A stretch of DNA of 18,564 nt, from NCBI GenBank assembly GCA_015661585.1, contig DQVU01000044.1:1-18564 (forward strand), written 5' to 3'. How positions within the stretch are numbered: the stretch's first letter is position 1; each line of letters begins with the position of its first letter. The translations under genes were made by a program, and so were the position numbers. Under the pieces are notes generated by a model. It saw only the letters and a program-made list of their open reading frames with translations. It was not told the origin of the DNA and ran no database searches. This document shows, piece by piece, positions 1 through 7,134 of this stretch. The DNA is from Methanothermococcus okinawensis (GTDB lineage Archaea; AGJL01; Methanococci; Methanococcales; Methanococcaceae).

Positions 1-18
1 AAATAAAAAATTTAACAT

Positions 19-201
19 TTACTTCTTCTTCTCAGGCTTTTTCCACTCTGTATATCCACACCTTCCACAGGTGTATCTATTTAAGTGCTCCGCCATAAAT
101 ACACCAGGACCACATCTTGGACATGTCTTCTTCAACCTTACTACCTTCCCATCTTCTATTTTGTAATATTTATACTTCTGGACGTTCTGATGCTTAACCA
201 T
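19..201 (-). CDS. rps27ae: 30S ribosomal protein S27ae
   Basis: Small zinc-binding protein of the archaeal 30S subunit. The sequence has a basic, Tyr-rich N-terminus, then CPRCG and, after about 15 residues, CGRCGY: the C2-C2 zinc ribbon of S27ae. It ends in a lysine-rich tail. I chose the ATG at 199-201 (60 residues, starting MVKHQ) because GGTGA lies about 6 bases upstream. An in-frame GTG at 216 would add five residues but has a poorer site. With the ATG start the gene overlaps the end of rps24e by 8 bases, consistent with translational coupling. It is the last gene seen in the minus-strand operon, whose downstream side is cut by the window edge. Confidence 0.93.
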   Translation of the reverse strand: MVKHQNVQKYKYYKIEDGKVVRLKKTCPRCGPGVFMAEHLNRYTCGRCGYTEWKKPEKKK

Positions 202-505
202 TGTTCTCACCCTCACCCTCTTTTTCTTCCTCTATCTTATTCTTCTCCAATGTGGATTTCTTCTCTATCATCTTCATAGTATTTTCATCGGAGTATATCT
301 TTACATAGCATTTGGATTCCATCTTACCGAATTCCTGATCTATCTTATCTACGATCACTAAGTTTTTATCTACGTTGTACATTGCTGCTATTTTCAACTT
401 TACATCCTTTATGGTAGGTGTTGGACCCTCGTATCTTATTAAAAACCTGATTTCCTTTCTATTCAACAGGGGGTTTTCCCTTTCAGAGAGTATCTCGATT
501 TCCAT
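194..505 (-). CDS. rps24e: 30S ribosomal protein S24e
   Basis: Ribosomal protein of the small subunit, archaeal/eukaryotic type, 103 residues. The N-terminus (MEIEILSERENPLLNRKE) and the central segment with GPTPTIKDVKLKIAA match the S24e pattern. The last 20 residues are very rich in Glu and Lys, a low-complexity tail. The ATG at 505 has an AAGGTGATAAG ribosome binding site directly upstream. It lies 12 bases after the kinase gene and overlaps rps27ae. The S24e-S27ae pair behind RNA polymerase genes is a conserved euryarchaeal arrangement. Confidence 0.95.
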   Translation of the reverse strand: MEIEILSERENPLLNRKEIRFLIRYEGPTPTIKDVKLKIAAMYNVDKNLVIVDKIDQEFGKMESKCYVKIYSDENTMKMIEKKSTLEKNKIEEEKEGEGENNG

Positions 506-517
506 CTTATCACCTTC

Positions 518-994
518 TTATTTCTTTATCATTAGTGAGAATATTTTATTAACTCTCTCCTTTAAATCTTCATCTATCTTTAGCACTACTACACCCATAT
601 CAGGTTGTCCGTAGAGCACATAGGTGCCATAGGGGAAGTACTTTATAACAGGTAGTGCTAAGAGATCCTCCTCTCCATCTACCTTTAGTGCTATATTCCC
701 CTCCTCCACCTTGGAGAGACGTCTAATAATCCTCATAGCCTCGTCAGATATGCATCCTGGAGGATTTCTCACTTGGAAAACTCTACTAAATCTATGTTCT
801 ATAGAGACAGGTATATTCCTCCTAGTCTTCAAGTCAAAAATGGATAGATGGGGTATGACATTCTTAGATAAGAGGTTCTTGGTAGTGATATCTCCAATGG
901 AAATAACCTTTCCATTTATATAAGGTAATTCTTTATATACTTTTCCAAAGGGTTTTTTGAGTATCTCCCTCAACTCTTGGGTAATTACATACAT
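518..994 (-). CDS. GTP-dependent dephospho-CoA kinase (DUF359 family)
   Basis: A 158-residue protein of the archaeal DUF359 family, whose characterised member is a GTP-dependent dephospho-CoA kinase catalysing the last step of CoA synthesis (dephospho-CoA + GTP to CoA + GDP). Family features visible: a GDITT segment near residues 34-38, a conserved EHRFSR segment, NPPG followed by a helix, and a C-terminal VDGEEDLLALPVI segment. Length is near the family norm. It sits between spt4 and rps24e, the usual location in Methanococcales. The ATG at 994 is 13 bases after the spt4 stop, with GGGCAGGG just upstream as a modest ribosome binding site. The function is transferred from the family. Confidence 0.88.
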   Translation of the reverse strand: MYVITQELREILKKPFGKVYKELPYINGKVISIGDITTKNLLSKNVIPHLSIFDLKTRRNIPVSIEHRFSRVFQVRNPPGCISDEAMRIIRRLSKVEEGNIALKVDGEEDLLALPVIKYFPYGTYVLYGQPDMGVVVLKIDEDLKERVNKIFSLMIKK

Positions 995-1007
995 GAGTTT
1001 CCCTGCC

Positions 1008-1184
1008 CTATTTCACACTCAATGCATACTTTCCCTTAATATCTATTTTAACCTTCTTCGCTATTTCAGATTTAAGGGGATCTAGTACTATCAACAAACC
1101 CCTCCAGTTCTCAGAGACCTCTGAGTTACATATGGGACATCTATCTTTATCTGTTAAGTACTTGCACTTTAAACAGGCTTTCAT
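1008..1184 (-). CDS. spt4: Transcription elongation factor Spt4 (RNA polymerase subunit E'')
   Basis: A 58-residue gene. Translation starts MKACLKCKYLTDKDRCPICN and ends in GKYALSVK. Cys4, Cys7, Cys16 and Cys19 form the C-x2-C...C-x2-C zinc site of Spt4, followed by the NWRGLLIVLDP segment typical of archaeal Spt4. Spt4 pairs with Spt5 (not in this window) to keep RNA polymerase processive. The ATG at 1182-1184 has an AGGTGAT site that overlaps the end of rpo7, so translation is probably coupled. Gene order rpo7-spt4 is conserved in euryarchaea. Confidence 0.93.
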   Translation of the reverse strand: MKACLKCKYLTDKDRCPICNSEVSENWRGLLIVLDPLKSEIAKKVKIDIKGKYALSVK

Positions 1185-1188
1185 TGGA

Positions 1189-1761
1189 TCACCTACTTAC
1201 AACTTGCACTTTTTTCTTTTTCTTCTCCTCCTCTATCCACTCTATCTTCCCTAGTCCTGGCTGTCTCATCGTTAAGGCTATCTTACTACCCCTCTTTTTA
1301 GTTTCCCTCAAACTCACCGCTATAATTCTTGCCCTCACTATATCCCCTTTCTTTATAACCTTTCCAGTATCCCTTCCCACCATCCTCTCATTTTTTGGAT
1401 CGTAAGAGACGTAGTCATCCATAATCTGGGATATATGGACTAGGCCATCTAAGGGGCCTAATCTTACAAATATACCAAACTCTACAACATCTACAACCTC
1501 TCCCTCCACAACCTCGTAGAGTTCAGGTATGTAGCATAAGGCATCAAAAACTACAGGATGATAGGCTGCACCATCCCCGTATATTACTTTGCCCTCACCT
1601 ATCTCCTTTATATCCCCAATGGAAAGGATGAGACCTACATCTTTATCTAAGATTCCCTCGTATTTTTCTACCAGTATATTGTGTATACTCTCTTTAAGGG
1701 AGTTTCCAAACATACTTGGGGGTACTCTAACAGTATCAGAGATAGTTACCACTTTATACAA
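1189..1761 (-). CDS. rpo7: DNA-directed RNA polymerase subunit Rpo7 (E')
   Basis: Archaeal homologue of eukaryotic Rpb7, 190 residues. It forms the polymerase stalk with Rpo4 and binds emerging RNA. The N-terminal half (to about residue 78) is the tip domain with VRVPPSMFG. From about residue 80 comes an S1/OB RNA-binding domain with VEGEVVDVVEFGIFVRLGP and DGLVHISQ. The C-terminus is Lys-rich (EEEKKKKKVQVVSR). The start is a TTG at 1759-1761, supported by AAGGTGATAAG immediately before it and by the N-terminus MYKVVTISDTVRVPP. It is the first gene of the five-gene minus-strand operon. Confidence 0.95.
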   Translation of the reverse strand: MYKVVTISDTVRVPPSMFGNSLKESIHNILVEKYEGILDKDVGLILSIGDIKEIGEGKVIYGDGAAYHPVVFDALCYIPELYEVVEGEVVDVVEFGIFVRLGPLDGLVHISQIMDDYVSYDPKNERMVGRDTGKVIKKGDIVRARIIAVSLRETKKRGSKIALTMRQPGLGKIEWIEEEKKKKKVQVVSR

Positions 1762-1771
1762 CTTATCACCT

Positions 1772-2620
1772 TAAAAAATTATAGAGAAAATAGAGAGGTT
1801 AGGATTAAAAATAAAATTAAAAGAGTAATTATAACAATGTTAATTTATTTACAATTGGAATATATATAGTTTTTTATGTTAATTATTTTTGAAGTTATTG
1901 TAAAACAAAATCCAACTGTAGAAATATAGCAATGTCTTAATTTCCATCAACCTAAATATAACTTATTATAAGTACTTGAGGAAAGGATTATATCTCTTGT
2001 TGGCAGGACTCTATCTATGATTGTAGCAAGTCAAATACCTTTAAGGAGAGAGGGCTAACAGGATTTCATTCTATTATTCCCCTCAGTGTTCAGATATCTA
2101 AAGGATAAACGGTGGGGTTAATCTTTTTTGTTCATTTTAAGTATCTAACAATTCGGATTAACAGACTAACACCTTCTTAGACGCTCCTATATAGTGGAGG
2201 AGTATGACAAATCTTCCTTCCCAGGAGTTGTTATCATAAACCTTATTAATGGTGTGTATGTTAATCAAGAATAGGTTTCTCATTTTTTCAGTTTAGCCAT
2301 TAAAACAATAATTAAAAGTTTCTAAGTTGTTGAATCTATTAAAAAGTAGAATGAAAACTTCCTGTCTATTTAACAAAAATAATATAGGGATAGAAAATCC
2401 TACCAATGTTGGAATTTTCTCCTTTTTAAGTGCTTAGGAGTCTCCCAAAGATAAAACAAATTTCTCTTTTTAATCTTATTGTATCGATTTTTAATTTAGT
2501 TTATTATTTATCATTATTATTTTTTAGTATTTTTCTAATAGATATAATTATTAATATAAATTCCATTTCTATAGATCTTTAATAAATAGTTATTCAAATT
2601 TACACCATAATGGTGATTCC
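1772..2620. other. Long gap without a convincing gene
   Basis: About 850 bases between the divergent rpo7 operon and nhaP. I found no reading frame with both a ribosome binding site and reasonable length, and no tRNA. Two local structures are visible: CTCC...GGAG around 2183-2200, and AGAAAATCC...GGAATTTTCT around 2390-2420, which resembles a hairpin. GTGTTCAG at 2086-2093 matches the right end of the dispersed repeat family elsewhere in this window, so a decayed copy may lie around 1975-2105; this is tentative. Confidence 0.5.
1861..1869 (-). promoter_or_regulatory. Candidate TATA box for the rpo7 operon
   Basis: Read on the minus strand, CTATATATA lies about 100 bases upstream of the rpo7 start. 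A start site about 25 bases downstream would give a leader of roughly 75 bases. This is the best TATA-like string upstream of the operon, but the whole region is AT-rich and the call rests on this string alone. Confidence 0.35.
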
Positions 2621-3874
2621 ATGGAGTTAACTGTTAGCATCGGGTATCTTGCCCTACTCTTAATTTCAGGTACATTTATTGCAAAAGTAGGGGAGAAATT
2701 AGGAATACCTGATATACCTTTATTTTTAATATTTGGACTGATAGTAGGGCCACTCTTAAATATTGTACCTCCAAGTTATGCCCAGAATATCTTCGAATAC
2801 GTTGCCAACTTAGGTTTAATAGTGATCCTTCTAGTAGGAGCATTTGAGATGAGATGGATAGTGTTAAAGAGAGTTCTAAAAACAGTCTTAAAATTAGATA
2901 CCGTCACCCTCGTTGTTACAATGTTAGTCTCTGGTATTATTTACAACGTCATCTTGAGGATACCCTTTTTCAGTCCAGTGGGATACCTCTATGGGGCTAT
3001 AACTTGCGCCACAGATCCTGCTACCCTTATGCCTGTATTCTCCAAGTCAGATATAGATCCAAAACTGGCTATAACCTTAGAGGCAGAGAGTGTATTCAAC
3101 GATCCTCTAGGTATAGTGATTACAACTATAATCCTTACTACTATGGGATTAGCCACGTCCTTGAATCCTGTGATCAGTTTCCTATCCCTTGCCCTCGGAG
3201 GTATAATCTTAGGGATCTTAGGAGGAAAGATCTTCGAGATGTTGTTTTTAAAGTGTGATTTTAAAGAGTATATAATTCCTCTGTTCATTGGATTGGCCTT
3301 TTTCCTGTGGTACTTTGGAGATAGGATATTCCCAACTCTCACAGGATATCAGATAAGTGGTTTTATGGCTGTGGCTATTATGGGACTTTACTTGGGAAAC
3401 ACCCTTACTAAATATCACCATAAAACTAGGTGTATAGAAAGTATGGTGAGATTTTGTGAGGAGTTGTCCACAATATTCAGAATACTGATCTTCATATTCT
3501 TAGGGGCAAGTATCAGTTTAGTTATACTTGAAAAGTACTGGATATTTGGATTACTTTGTGCATTGGGATCTATATTCATAGCTAGACCCTTAGGTGTATT
3601 TCTTGCAACCTCCATTCCTCCTGCAAATTCCCTTAAGGAAAAGATATACTTTGCCTTGGAGGGTCCAAGAGGTGTAGTACCTGCGGCGTTATCTGCTACA
3701 GTGTATAGTATAATAGAGACTCACTCCTCCTCCATACCTGCAACTATTGTTAAATACCTCCCACCTCAGGAGATTGCAGGATCTATACTTGTGGCAACAT
3801 TTATAACAATACTCCTAAGTGTGATCCTCGAGGCCTCCTGGGCAGAACCTCTATATAAGAAACTTTTTAAATAG
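2621..3874 (+). CDS. nhaP: Na+/H+ antiporter, CPA1/NhaP family
   Basis: Membrane protein of 417 residues with about a dozen hydrophobic segments. It exchanges Na+ for H+ across the cytoplasmic membrane, which matters in methanogens that run a sodium cycle. Residues 131-133 are TDP in the ATDPATL motif, and residues 156-161 read ESVFND, giving Glu156, Asn160 and Asp161. From memory, these positions equal the numbering of the structurally solved MjNhaP1 (MJ0057; Asp132, Asn160, Asp161). The Asn-Asp pair marks electroneutral CPA1 exchangers. A conserved RPLGVFL segment at 322-328 and EGPRGVVPAAL at 347-357 also fit. The ATG has GGTGAT four bases upstream. A tail beyond residue 417 is absent, slightly shorter than MjNhaP1. 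Confidence 0.94.
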   Translation: MELTVSIGYLALLLISGTFIAKVGEKLGIPDIPLFLIFGLIVGPLLNIVPPSYAQNIFEYVANLGLIVILLVGAFEMRWIVLKRVLKTVLKLDTVTLVVTMLVSGIIYNVILRIPFFSPVGYLYGAITCATDPATLMPVFSKSDIDPKLAITLEAESVFNDPLGIVITTIILTTMGLATSLNPVISFLSLALGGIILGILGGKIFEMLFLKCDFKEYIIPLFIGLAFFLWYFGDRIFPTLTGYQISGFMAVAIMGLYLGNTLTKYHHKTRCIESMVRFCEELSTIFRILIFIFLGASISLVILEKYWIFGLLCALGSIFIARPLGVFLATSIPPANSLKEKIYFALEGPRGVVPAALSATVYSIIETHSSSIPATIVKYLPPQEIAGSILVATFITILLSVILEASWAEPLYKKLFK

Positions 3875-3885
3875 TAGGTGATATT

Positions 3886-3939
3886 GTGATTAAATATTTA
3901 CATTATGAAAGCAAGGATCCTCTAAACTTTGGTGGTTAA
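3886..3939 (+). CDS. Possible 17-codon small ORF abutting wecC
   Basis: Starts with GTG at 3886, preceded by AGGTGAT with a three-base gap, as good a site as those of verified genes here (compare GGTGATATT before hmd). It reads MIKYLHYESKDPLNFGG and stops with TAA at 3937-3939, the three bases directly before the wecC ATG. It is in the same frame as wecC, so the TAA alone separates the two. The wecC ribosome binding site (GGTGGT) is made of its last two Gly codons. It could be a leader peptide for translational coupling, a small protein, or chance. I do not recognise the sequence. Confidence 0.4.
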   Translation: MIKYLHYESKDPLNFGG

Positions 3940-5223
3940 ATGAAGAATAAAGACGACAGAAGAATAAAAAAAATATGTGTAATTGGATTAGGATATATTG
4001 GGCTACCAACTGCCTCTATGCTTGCAAACCATGGATACAAGGTAGTAGGTGTAGATATCGACAGGGAGAGAGTAAGGAGTATAGAGAATGGAAATTTAAA
4101 TATAAAGGAACCTGGGTTGAAAACCCTCGTAAGTGGTGCTATAAACTCTGGAAATCTAAGGGTGAAAACTACACCTGAGGACGCCGATGCATATATAGTA
4201 TGTGTCCCTACACCTGTAAAGTGGGAAAATAGCACCCCAAGGTGTGATCTCTCTTATGTCTATAGTGCCATAGAGAGTATAAAACCATATCTACGTGATG
4301 GTAACTTAATAATTATAGAGAGTACAGTGCCTCCAAAAACTACGGAGAGGATATACAGGTATCTCAACAATGGTAGAAGAATATACATGGCCTACTGTCC
4401 TGAGAGGGTGCTGCCTGGTAAAATATTGAAGGAACTTGTAGAGAATGACAGGATTATTGGAGGAGTAAATAGGGAATCTGCAGAGTTGGCCAAGGAGATA
4501 TACTCATCCTTCGTAGATGGAAATATATATTTAACTGACTCCACCACTGCAGAGATGGTAAAACTTATGGAGAATACCTACAGAGATGTAAATATAGCCT
4601 TGGCAAATGAATTCGCGAAAATATGTGAGGAGATAAATGTAAATGTATGGGAGGCCATAGATCTCGCCAATAAACATCCAAGGGTGAATATACTGAATCC
4701 CGGGCCTGGCGTAGGCGGACACTGTATAAGTGTAGATCCCTGGTTCATAGTGGAGATATCTAAGAATGCAAAACTTATAAGGAGTGCGAGGGAGTTAAAT
4801 AACAGTATGCCTTACTACGTCTGTGATCTTGTATGTAAGGAACTTAAGAGGAGAGAGATAGAGAATCCAAAGGTTGCTATATTCGGAGTTGCCTACAAGG
4901 GAAATGTGGAGGATACAAGAGAGAGTCCTGGAAAGAATGTAATAGAGTGTCTCATCTCTAAGGGTATCTCTGTTTCCATATACGATCCCTATGTAAAAAC
5001 CTTTGAGTATCCACTGGAGAGTTTAAAGGAGTGTGTCACCAAGGGGGATATTATCTTGGTGATAACAGATCATGATGATTTTAAAAATTTCAAAGAGGAG
5101 GAGATCAGAGAGATATACGATCTGATGAGAAATAAGATAGTAATAGATACGAGGAATATACTTAAACATGATCTCTGGAGGAAGGCTGGTTTCTATGTTA
5201 AGTTGTTGGGAGATGGAAGATAA
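3940..5223 (+). CDS. wecC: UDP-N-acetyl-D-mannosamine dehydrogenase (nucleotide-sugar dehydrogenase)
   Basis: UDP-glucose/GDP-mannose dehydrogenase family, 427 residues. In Methanococcales the characterised close homologue oxidises UDP-ManNAc to UDP-ManNAcA with two NAD+, feeding surface N-glycans. Visible motifs: NAD-binding GLGYIGLP at 16-23 with Asp39/Asp41 ending the second strand; TVPPKTT; the helix TAEMVKLMEN with Lys208 and Asn212; and the catalytic Cys262 in GGHCISVDPWF. The C-terminal domain has AYKGNVEDTRESP. No glycosylation genes flank it here. It follows nhaP by 65 bases, containing a short ORF, and could share its transcript. Substrate choice (ManNAc versus another UDP-sugar) is not fixed by sequence alone. 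Confidence 0.88.
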   Translation: MKNKDDRRIKKICVIGLGYIGLPTASMLANHGYKVVGVDIDRERVRSIENGNLNIKEPGLKTLVSGAINSGNLRVKTTPEDADAYIVCVPTPVKWENSTPRCDLSYVYSAIESIKPYLRDGNLIIIESTVPPKTTERIYRYLNNGRRIYMAYCPERVLPGKILKELVENDRIIGGVNRESAELAKEIYSSFVDGNIYLTDSTTAEMVKLMENTYRDVNIALANEFAKICEEINVNVWEAIDLANKHPRVNILNPGPGVGGHCISVDPWFIVEISKNAKLIRSARELNNSMPYYVCDLVCKELKRREIENPKVAIFGVAYKGNVEDTRESPGKNVIECLISKGISVSIYDPYVKTFEYPLESLKECVTKGDIILVITDHDDFKNFKEEEIREIYDLMRNKIVIDTRNILKHDLWRKAGFYVKLLGDGR

Positions 5224-5230
5224 GCCATAA

Positions 5231-5237
5231 TTTTTTT
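5231..5237 (+). terminator. T-tract after wecC
   Basis: Seven T residues begin eight bases after the wecC stop codon, which fits oligo-T-dependent archaeal termination. No strong hairpin precedes them. Confidence 0.5.
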
Positions 5238-5340
5238 ATCCTAACCCAGTCCCATCAAAGTGATAGTTATAAAAATTATTTAAAAATAATAAGGTAAAAA
5301 TAATGAGAAGTTGTTAAAAAAAGAAAGTATAAAGAATACC

Positions 5341-5430
5341 TACTCCTGAACATTGGAAATAGGACAATTCTCTGTAATATCTTCTGATACTACTCATCTT
5401 TATCTTGGTGTTCAGAAAGATCTGAGATAT
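5341..5430 (+). repeat. Dispersed repeat, copy A
   Basis: Begins TACTCCTGAACATTGG, a start shared with copy D apart from one base, and ends near TTGGTGTTCAGAAA. CTGAACA at 5346-5352 is the exact inverse of TGTTCAG at 5409-5415, so the unit can fold back on itself. Its 23-base right end (5396-5418) differs from copy C (6898-6920) by one base. Internal ATTCTCTG and ATATCTTCT blocks also match copy D. Confidence 0.75.
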
Positions 5431-5639
5431 AGGTTGTTTCATTTTTATTTTTATTATAGTAACAAACAAAACTTTTTAAATTAACAACACCCTCGAGGAT
5501 CTCCAATAAAATAATTAAGAATAATTAAAATAAAAAAAATTCTTAAAACACCTAAATAAAGAGTAAATACAGGTAAAAAGCAAAAATATAGCCTTTATAT
5601 CAGAGTACTGGAGAAGTAGAGTAAGATTTCTTTTTATTA

Positions 5640-5745
5640 TACTTCTGAACATTAGAGGAAGGGAATTCTCCCCTAACTGGATTGACATTATTATCTTCCA
5701 ACTATAACTGTTGGATATCTCTTATATTATAACCGACTGAGAATT
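5640..5745 (+). repeat. Dispersed repeat, copy B
   Basis: Left end TACTTCTGAACATTAGAGGA resembles copies A and D. The right end ACCGACTGAGAA is a worn version of the ACCGGTGTTCAGAA-like end. Inside are two hairpins: GGGA-ATTC-TCCC, and TCCAAC (5697-5702) pairing with GTTGGA (5710-5715) around a seven-base loop. Copies A and B lie about 300 bases apart in the same orientation. Confidence 0.6.
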
Positions 5746-5787
5746 ATATTTCCATTTTTTTTAAATAGGTGAAGGTTTCTTATAATT

Positions 5788-5795
5788 TTTATATA
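5788..5795 (+). promoter_or_regulatory. Candidate TATA box for ppaC
   Basis: TTTATATA (followed by AGATG) lies about 85 bases before the ppaC start. A start site about 25 bases downstream would leave a leader of roughly 65 bases. It is the best match to the methanogen TATA consensus in this gap. Confidence 0.45.
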
Positions 5796-5878
5796 AGATG
5801 TTTTAATTATTACTTGATGGAAGTAAGATATCTATAAAAAATATAATCCAGAATATTTTACTACAAAAAACGAGGGAT

Positions 5879-6805
5879 ATGATGCTATACGTGGTAGGAC
5901 ATAAGAACCCAGACACTGACAGTATATGCTCCTCCATAGTTTTGGCATACTTCTTAGATGGAGTTCCTGCAAGGTTAGGAGATATAAATCCAGAGACTCA
6001 GTTGGTATTGAAGAGATTTGGAGTTATGGAACCTGAATTAATAAGATCTGCAGAGGGTAAAGAGATATTCTTAGTGGATCACAGTGAGAGATCTCAAACT
6101 TTAGAAGACTTAGAGAAGGGGAAACTTGTAGGTATTCTGGATCATCACAAAATAGGTATTACTACATCAGAACCTATAATATATCTTGCAAAACCTGTAG
6201 GATCTACCGCCACATTAATAGGAGAACTCTACTTTAAAAATACGTTGGACATTATAGGGGGAAAGAATAAGGAGTTGAAACCTGACTTGGCAGGGCTACT
6301 ACTCTCTGCAATACTCTCAGATACAGTTCTCTTTAAATCTCCAACTACCACAGATATAGATAGGAAGATAGGGGAAAAACTTGCAGAGATTGCAGGTATA
6401 GAGGACATACAAACCTACGGTATGGAGTTACTGAGGGCAAAATCTACAGTGGGTAAGATGACTCCCGAGGAGATCGTTAAATTGGACTACAAGGAGTTCA
6501 ACTTCAACGGTAGGAAGGTGGGTATTGGACAGGTTGAGGTGATAGATATTGGGGAGATTCAGGAGAAGAAGGAGGAGATATACAGGATCCTAGAGGAGAA
6601 ACTTAAAGAGGGTTACGATCTAATACTGTTCCTTATAACTGATATAATGAGAGAGGGTAGTGAAGTGTTGGTTGTAGGTAATAAGGAAGCATTTGAGGGA
6701 GCCTTCAATGTAAATTTGGAAGGGAGGAGTATATACTTAGAGGGTGTTATGTCCAGGAAGAAACAGGTAGTTCCCCCCTTGGAGAGGTACTATAAAAGTT
6801 TGTAA
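5879..6805 (+). CDS. ppaC: Manganese-dependent inorganic pyrophosphatase (family II)
   Basis: DHH-family enzyme hydrolysing pyrophosphate to two phosphates in the cytoplasm, 308 residues, the usual length for a family II enzyme without CBS domains. Metal ligands are visible as His8, Asp12 and Asp14 (GHKNPDTDS), Asp67 (VDHSE), His89 within the DHH at 88-90, and Asp148 (LSDT). The C-terminal phosphate-binding SRKKQ motif precedes VVPPLE. Two ATG codons stand in tandem (5879, 5882). The GAGGG at 5872-5876 is better spaced from the second, so the mature start may be Met2. It stands alone on the plus strand and converges on bioF. Confidence 0.95.
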   Translation: MMLYVVGHKNPDTDSICSSIVLAYFLDGVPARLGDINPETQLVLKRFGVMEPELIRSAEGKEIFLVDHSERSQTLEDLEKGKLVGILDHHKIGITTSEPIIYLAKPVGSTATLIGELYFKNTLDIIGGKNKELKPDLAGLLLSAILSDTVLFKSPTTTDIDRKIGEKLAEIAGIEDIQTYGMELLRAKSTVGKMTPEEIVKLDYKEFNFNGRKVGIGQVEVIDIGEIQEKKEEIYRILEEKLKEGYDLILFLITDIMREGSEVLVVGNKEAFEGAFNVNLEGRSIYLEGVMSRKKQVVPPLERYYKSL

Positions 6806-6848
6806 TATTAACTTTTCTGTTATTTCTTATATTTTATTAGGGGAAAAT

Positions 6849-6928
6849 GATTCCTGAATATTTTTTATACAACTGTTGATATTACAATAGATTCCTAATC
6901 TTTATCTCGGTGTTCAGAAAATATTTTG
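6849..6928 (+). repeat. Dispersed repeat, copy C
   Basis: Left end TTCCTGAATA (CTGAATA at 6854-6860). Right end CTCGGTGTTCAGAAAA, with TGTTCAG at 6911-6917 and a 23-base stretch identical to copy A but for one base. The interior is more diverged than in the other copies. It lies in the convergent gap between ppaC and bioF and is followed about 80 bases later by the TCACTACTTT motif, the same spacing as in copy D. Confidence 0.65.
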
Positions 6929-6973
6929 AGGTATTTAATGATTTTATTCATTTTTTATAGATTTTTATTGTTG

Positions 6974-7033
6974 TTTTATTATTATAACAATTATTATTTT
7001 ATCTTTTAATCACTACTTTTAATGGGAACTAAG
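6974..7033 (+). repeat. T-rich block plus TCTTTTAATCACTACTTT motif
   Basis: A 27-base T-rich block (6974-7000, centred on TTATAACAATTATT) recurs at 16610-16636 with one difference. It is followed by TCTTTTAATCACTACTTT (7002-7019), which recurs exactly at 13497-13514, and then TTAATGGGAAC, found inverted near 16588-16599. The site lies between convergent ppaC and bioF. A downstream piece, GTGGCAGAATTCTATCC (7098-7114), resembles 8417-8433 inside repeat copy E. Confidence 0.65.
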
Positions 7034-7134
7034 TTTTTTAATTATTTTTGTTATAGTTTAAAATGTTATCTCCATGACCTATGAGTAAATTTCAATTGTG
7101 GCAGAATTCTATCCACAAAATTATAGTGGGGTTA

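Larger units (their letters stand above)
5224..5878. other. Gene-free gap with repeats
   Basis: Between wecC and ppaC, both plus-strand. No coding frame is supported. It holds a reverse-oriented copy of the TCACT...GGGA motif (5241-5270), two copies of the dispersed repeat (5341-5430 and 5640-5745), and a TATA-like string for ppaC near its right end. The rest is A/T-rich without recognisable content. Confidence 0.6.

Noticed and set aside
2263..2301. 12-codon ORF with GGTGTG upstream in the long gap
   Set aside because: Very short, atypical ribosome site, no neighbour to couple to.
5341..5745. Insertion sequence
   Set aside because: The repeats have inverted ends but contain no transposase frame, and I could not see convincing target duplications. 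A miniature element remains possible but unproven.
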